Shown here: positions 14,797 to 16,562 of the stretch, in pieces
Layout of the letters: every line of letters starts with the position of its first letter
How positions within the stretch are numbered: the stretch's first letter is position 1
Assembly: GCA_959602875.1 (NCBI GenBank)
Contig: CAUGVQ010000042.1
Location: 1-16,562, forward strand
DNA: 16,562 bases
Direction: 5' to 3'
Source: an uncultured Collinsella sp.
GTDB taxonomy: Bacteria; Actinomycetota; Coriobacteriia; Coriobacteriales; Coriobacteriaceae
The notes under the pieces: generated by a model
The model's input: the letters and a program-made list of their open reading frames with translations, nothing else
What the model was told of the DNA's origin: nothing
Database searches by the model: none
Made by a program: the position numbers and the translations under genes

Positions 14797-14865
14797 ATGA
14801 TCACAAATACTGAGCACGACAATGAATACCAAGATACGGAGGACACCTTATATGAAGATGTCTAG
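14797..14865 (+). CDS. Possible 22-residue acidic leader peptide overlapping the maturase start
   Basis: A short frame starting MITNTEHDNEYQ and ending LYEDV overlaps the beginning of the maturase gene in another frame and stops at 14863-14865, after the maturase start. GAGGGGACAGGG lies upstream at a slightly long spacing. It could couple translation to the maturase. It is too short and too lightly supported to be called a gene with confidence. Confidence 0.25.
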   Translation: MITNTEHDNEYQDTEDTLYEDV

Positions 14866-16150
14866 ATTTAATGTCACGCACGGTGACGATGGCACGACGC
14901 TTGTCATGAATGCCCGAGGAGGCGGGATACTCTGCCTTAATCGGGAATATAGCGAGAAATACCATCGTGTGCTTCAGGGCGATTACGAGGGCGCAGACGA
15001 TTTGATTCGCGAGCTCAAGCGTGGTGGGATGCTCGTAGATGATGACCGAGATGAGTATGCGGAGTTGAGGTTGCAGAGCCGGGCCGCGCGCTTTTCAAAT
15101 GCGAGTCTCGACTTGACGGTAGCCCCCACCATGGCGTGCAACTTCTGCTGTCCCTATTGCTATGAAAAGGGCCAGGAGTATACGACGATGAGCGAGGACG
15201 TGGTGAACCAGCTTCCTGTGTTTGTTCGCGAGAACTACCCGAACATCACGAGCCTGACCGTCGGCTGGTATGGCGGCGAACCTTTGCTTGGCCTCGGTAT
15301 GATTGAGCGTGTCACAACGCTTCTCAAGGACGCCGTAGGTCCCGCGTGCTCATACGGTGCCTCGATCGTTACGAACGGATACTTGTTGACCCCAGACGTC
15401 GCAAGGAGGCTTGCGGCATGTGACGTCAAGACGGCCCAGGTTACCATTGACGGCTCGAAGGCGGACCATGATTCGCGCCGGATACTTCACGATGGCACAC
15501 CGACCTACGAGCGGATACTGCGAAACATCAGAGACTGCGCGGACATTCTGGAGATATCGATTCGCAGTAACGTTGACAAGACGAACATCTGTGCGGCGTT
15601 TGAGCTGCTCGAGTACCTGGAAGATAGCGGTCTCAAGAATAAGGTCCATTTCTATCTTGCCCCGGTCGACAACATTAACGACGTCTGCACAAACGATAGC
15701 CATTGCTTCACAATCAAGGAGTTTTCACGTGAGGAGACCGAGTTTTACAGACGGGCAATCGGCAGGGGATTCAAGGTGCGCCCGTTTGGCGGAACGAACC
15801 TTGGCATCTGCTGTGCGGTCGGAATCAACTCCTATGTCGTCGACCCCTTGGGGAATCTCTACAAGTGCTGGGATGACATCGGAAGGGGCGAGCGCAAGGT
15901 CGGCTCCATTTTCGAGCAGCCCATGCTGAACGCCAACATGATTCGATGGATGTCCTACGAGCCCAGTGACCCGGAATGTCGCGATTGCTTTGCCTTCCCC
16001 ATGTGCATGGGCGGATGCCCGAACCATGCCCTAAATGGTGGTGAGAAGCAGTGCGTGTCTTTCCGCTACGACGCGGAGCAGAAGATGCTGCTGTCGAAAA
16101 TGATGAAGGATGTGAACCAGACGGCTGAGACGGACGGAGCGCATGCTTAG
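14852..16150 (+). CDS. Radical SAM/SPASM peptide maturase
   Basis: The enzyme would install thioether or related cross-links on the precursor peptide. It has 432 residues from ATG 14852, chosen because GGAGG (14838-14842) lies nine bases upstream; an in-frame ATG at 14822 has no ribosome site. Residues 1-80 resemble the RRE-like, winged N-terminal region of SPASM maturases (MNARGGGILCLNREY and LVDDDRDEYAELR). The cluster motif is CNFCCPYC with Cys96, Cys100 and Cys103, with an extra Cys99. GWYGGEPLL (138-146) and TNGYLL follow the radical SAM pattern. The C-terminal SPASM region has Cys339 (LYKCWDD), Cys376 and Cys379 (CRDC), Cys385, Cys389 (CMGGC) and Cys401, enough for two auxiliary [4Fe-4S] clusters. 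Its gene overlaps the exporter start by eight bases. Confidence 0.88.
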   Translation: MKMSRFNVTHGDDGTTLVMNARGGGILCLNREYSEKYHRVLQGDYEGADDLIRELKRGGMLVDDDRDEYAELRLQSRAARFSNASLDLTVAPTMACNFCCPYCYEKGQEYTTMSEDVVNQLPVFVRENYPNITSLTVGWYGGEPLLGLGMIERVTTLLKDAVGPACSYGASIVTNGYLLTPDVARRLAACDVKTAQVTIDGSKADHDSRRILHDGTPTYERILRNIRDCADILEISIRSNVDKTNICAAFELLEYLEDSGLKNKVHFYLAPVDNINDVCTNDSHCFTIKEFSREETEFYRRAIGRGFKVRPFGGTNLGICCAVGINSYVVDPLGNLYKCWDDIGRGERKVGSIFEQPMLNANMIRWMSYEPSDPECRDCFAFPMCMGGCPNHALNGGEKQCVSFRYDAEQKMLLSKMMKDVNQTAETDGAHA

Positions 16151-16562
16151 ATTCTGCGGTAAATACATGATCTGTGCCTTATTCTGGGCATATCTCGCCG
16201 TGAGCGTTTGCGTCGGGATCATTTCGCTGGCGACCCCCCTCTTCACTGGTGTCATCATCAATCAGCTGACCATCGATGGTGGCGTTCAGTTGGGGCGGGT
16301 CACGCTGCTCTGTTTCCTGCTCGCGTCCCTGCAGGCTGGGCAGGCGGCGTTGACCTACCTATCAGAGATGCTCTATGTCAATTTGCAGTCACACGCGGGC
16401 TACCGGCTCAATCTCGACACGATTGAGCACATCAAGCGCCTCCCACAGGAGTTCTTTGTCCACTTTGACGCGTCGTACTATAACCAGCAGATTAACCATG
16501 ACGCAAACGACCTCATCATCTTCGTAATTGGGTCTGTTGTTCAGGTTGTAAGTAACGCCGTC
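16143..16562 (+). CDS. ABC transporter, type I exporter half (N-terminal part, cut by window edge)
   Basis: The reading frame begins at ATG 16143 inside the end of the maturase gene and runs open to the edge (140 codons). It shows two or more membrane helices (about 9-38 and 50-75), then a cytoplasmic loop with GYRLNLDTIEHIKRLPQEFFVHFDASYYNQQINHD, the typical intracellular coupling region of ABC-membrane domains (x-H-I-x-x-L-P-x-x-F-F). There is no N-terminal C39 peptidase, and the precursor has no double-glycine site, so leader removal, if any, needs another protease. The nucleotide-binding domain should lie beyond the window. It is the likely exporter of the mature peptide. Confidence 0.75.
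   Translation, partial: MLRFCGKYMICALFWAYLAVSVCVGIISLATPLFTGVIINQLTIDGGVQLGRVTLLCFLLASLQAGQAALTYLSEMLYVNLQSHAGYRLNLDTIEHIKRLPQEFFVHFDASYYNQQINHDANDLIIFVIGSVVQVVSNAV

Overview
The window looks like the chromosome of a GC-rich gut-type actinobacterium, most likely a Coriobacteriia member close to Collinsella. This is inferred from codon use, from an orphan OmpR-type regulator resembling actinobacterial GlnR, and from the mix of PTS, Feo and anaerobe-style RiPP genes. All convincing genes are on the + strand.

Left part (1-2839): the tail of a probable family-1 glycosidase, a cellobiose/lactose-family PTS EIIC permease, and a short class I mannose-6-phosphate isomerase (manA). The first ~130 bases do not fit the glycosidase and look like a junction. 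Iron block (2840-6377): two small FeoA proteins, the FeoB ferrous-iron transporter and a Cys-rich FeoB-associated membrane peptide. DtxR/IdeR-like boxes lie before feoA and before feoB, a weak terminator sits between them, and a striking 20-bp-period inverted repeat array separates feoB from the Cys-rich peptide.

Nitrogen/stress block (6378-10248): a glutamine synthetase homologue that has lost several metal and substrate ligands, a GlnR-like orphan response regulator with a degenerate receiver, and a membrane-anchored HtrA protease. GlnR-box-like half-sites spaced by 11 bp occur before the synthetase gene and again before htrA. A long hairpin, a 196-bp element bounded by 37-bp inverted repeats, and a dCMP deaminase gene follow.

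Right part (11167-16562): a ~760-bp stretch with no confident gene leads into a probable RiPP cluster. It has a near-consensus promoter, a 39-residue precursor with five cysteines that is too short for ordinary gene callers, a structured spacer, a BcrA/LanF-like ABC ATPase, two ABC-2 permeases, a radical SAM/SPASM maturase and the start of a type I ABC exporter cut by the window edge. The precursor would be modified (probably by thioether links) by the SPASM enzyme and exported, with the first ABC system giving self-protection or export. This cluster, and the ligand-poor glutamine synthetase beside a GlnR-like regulator, are the most interesting parts.
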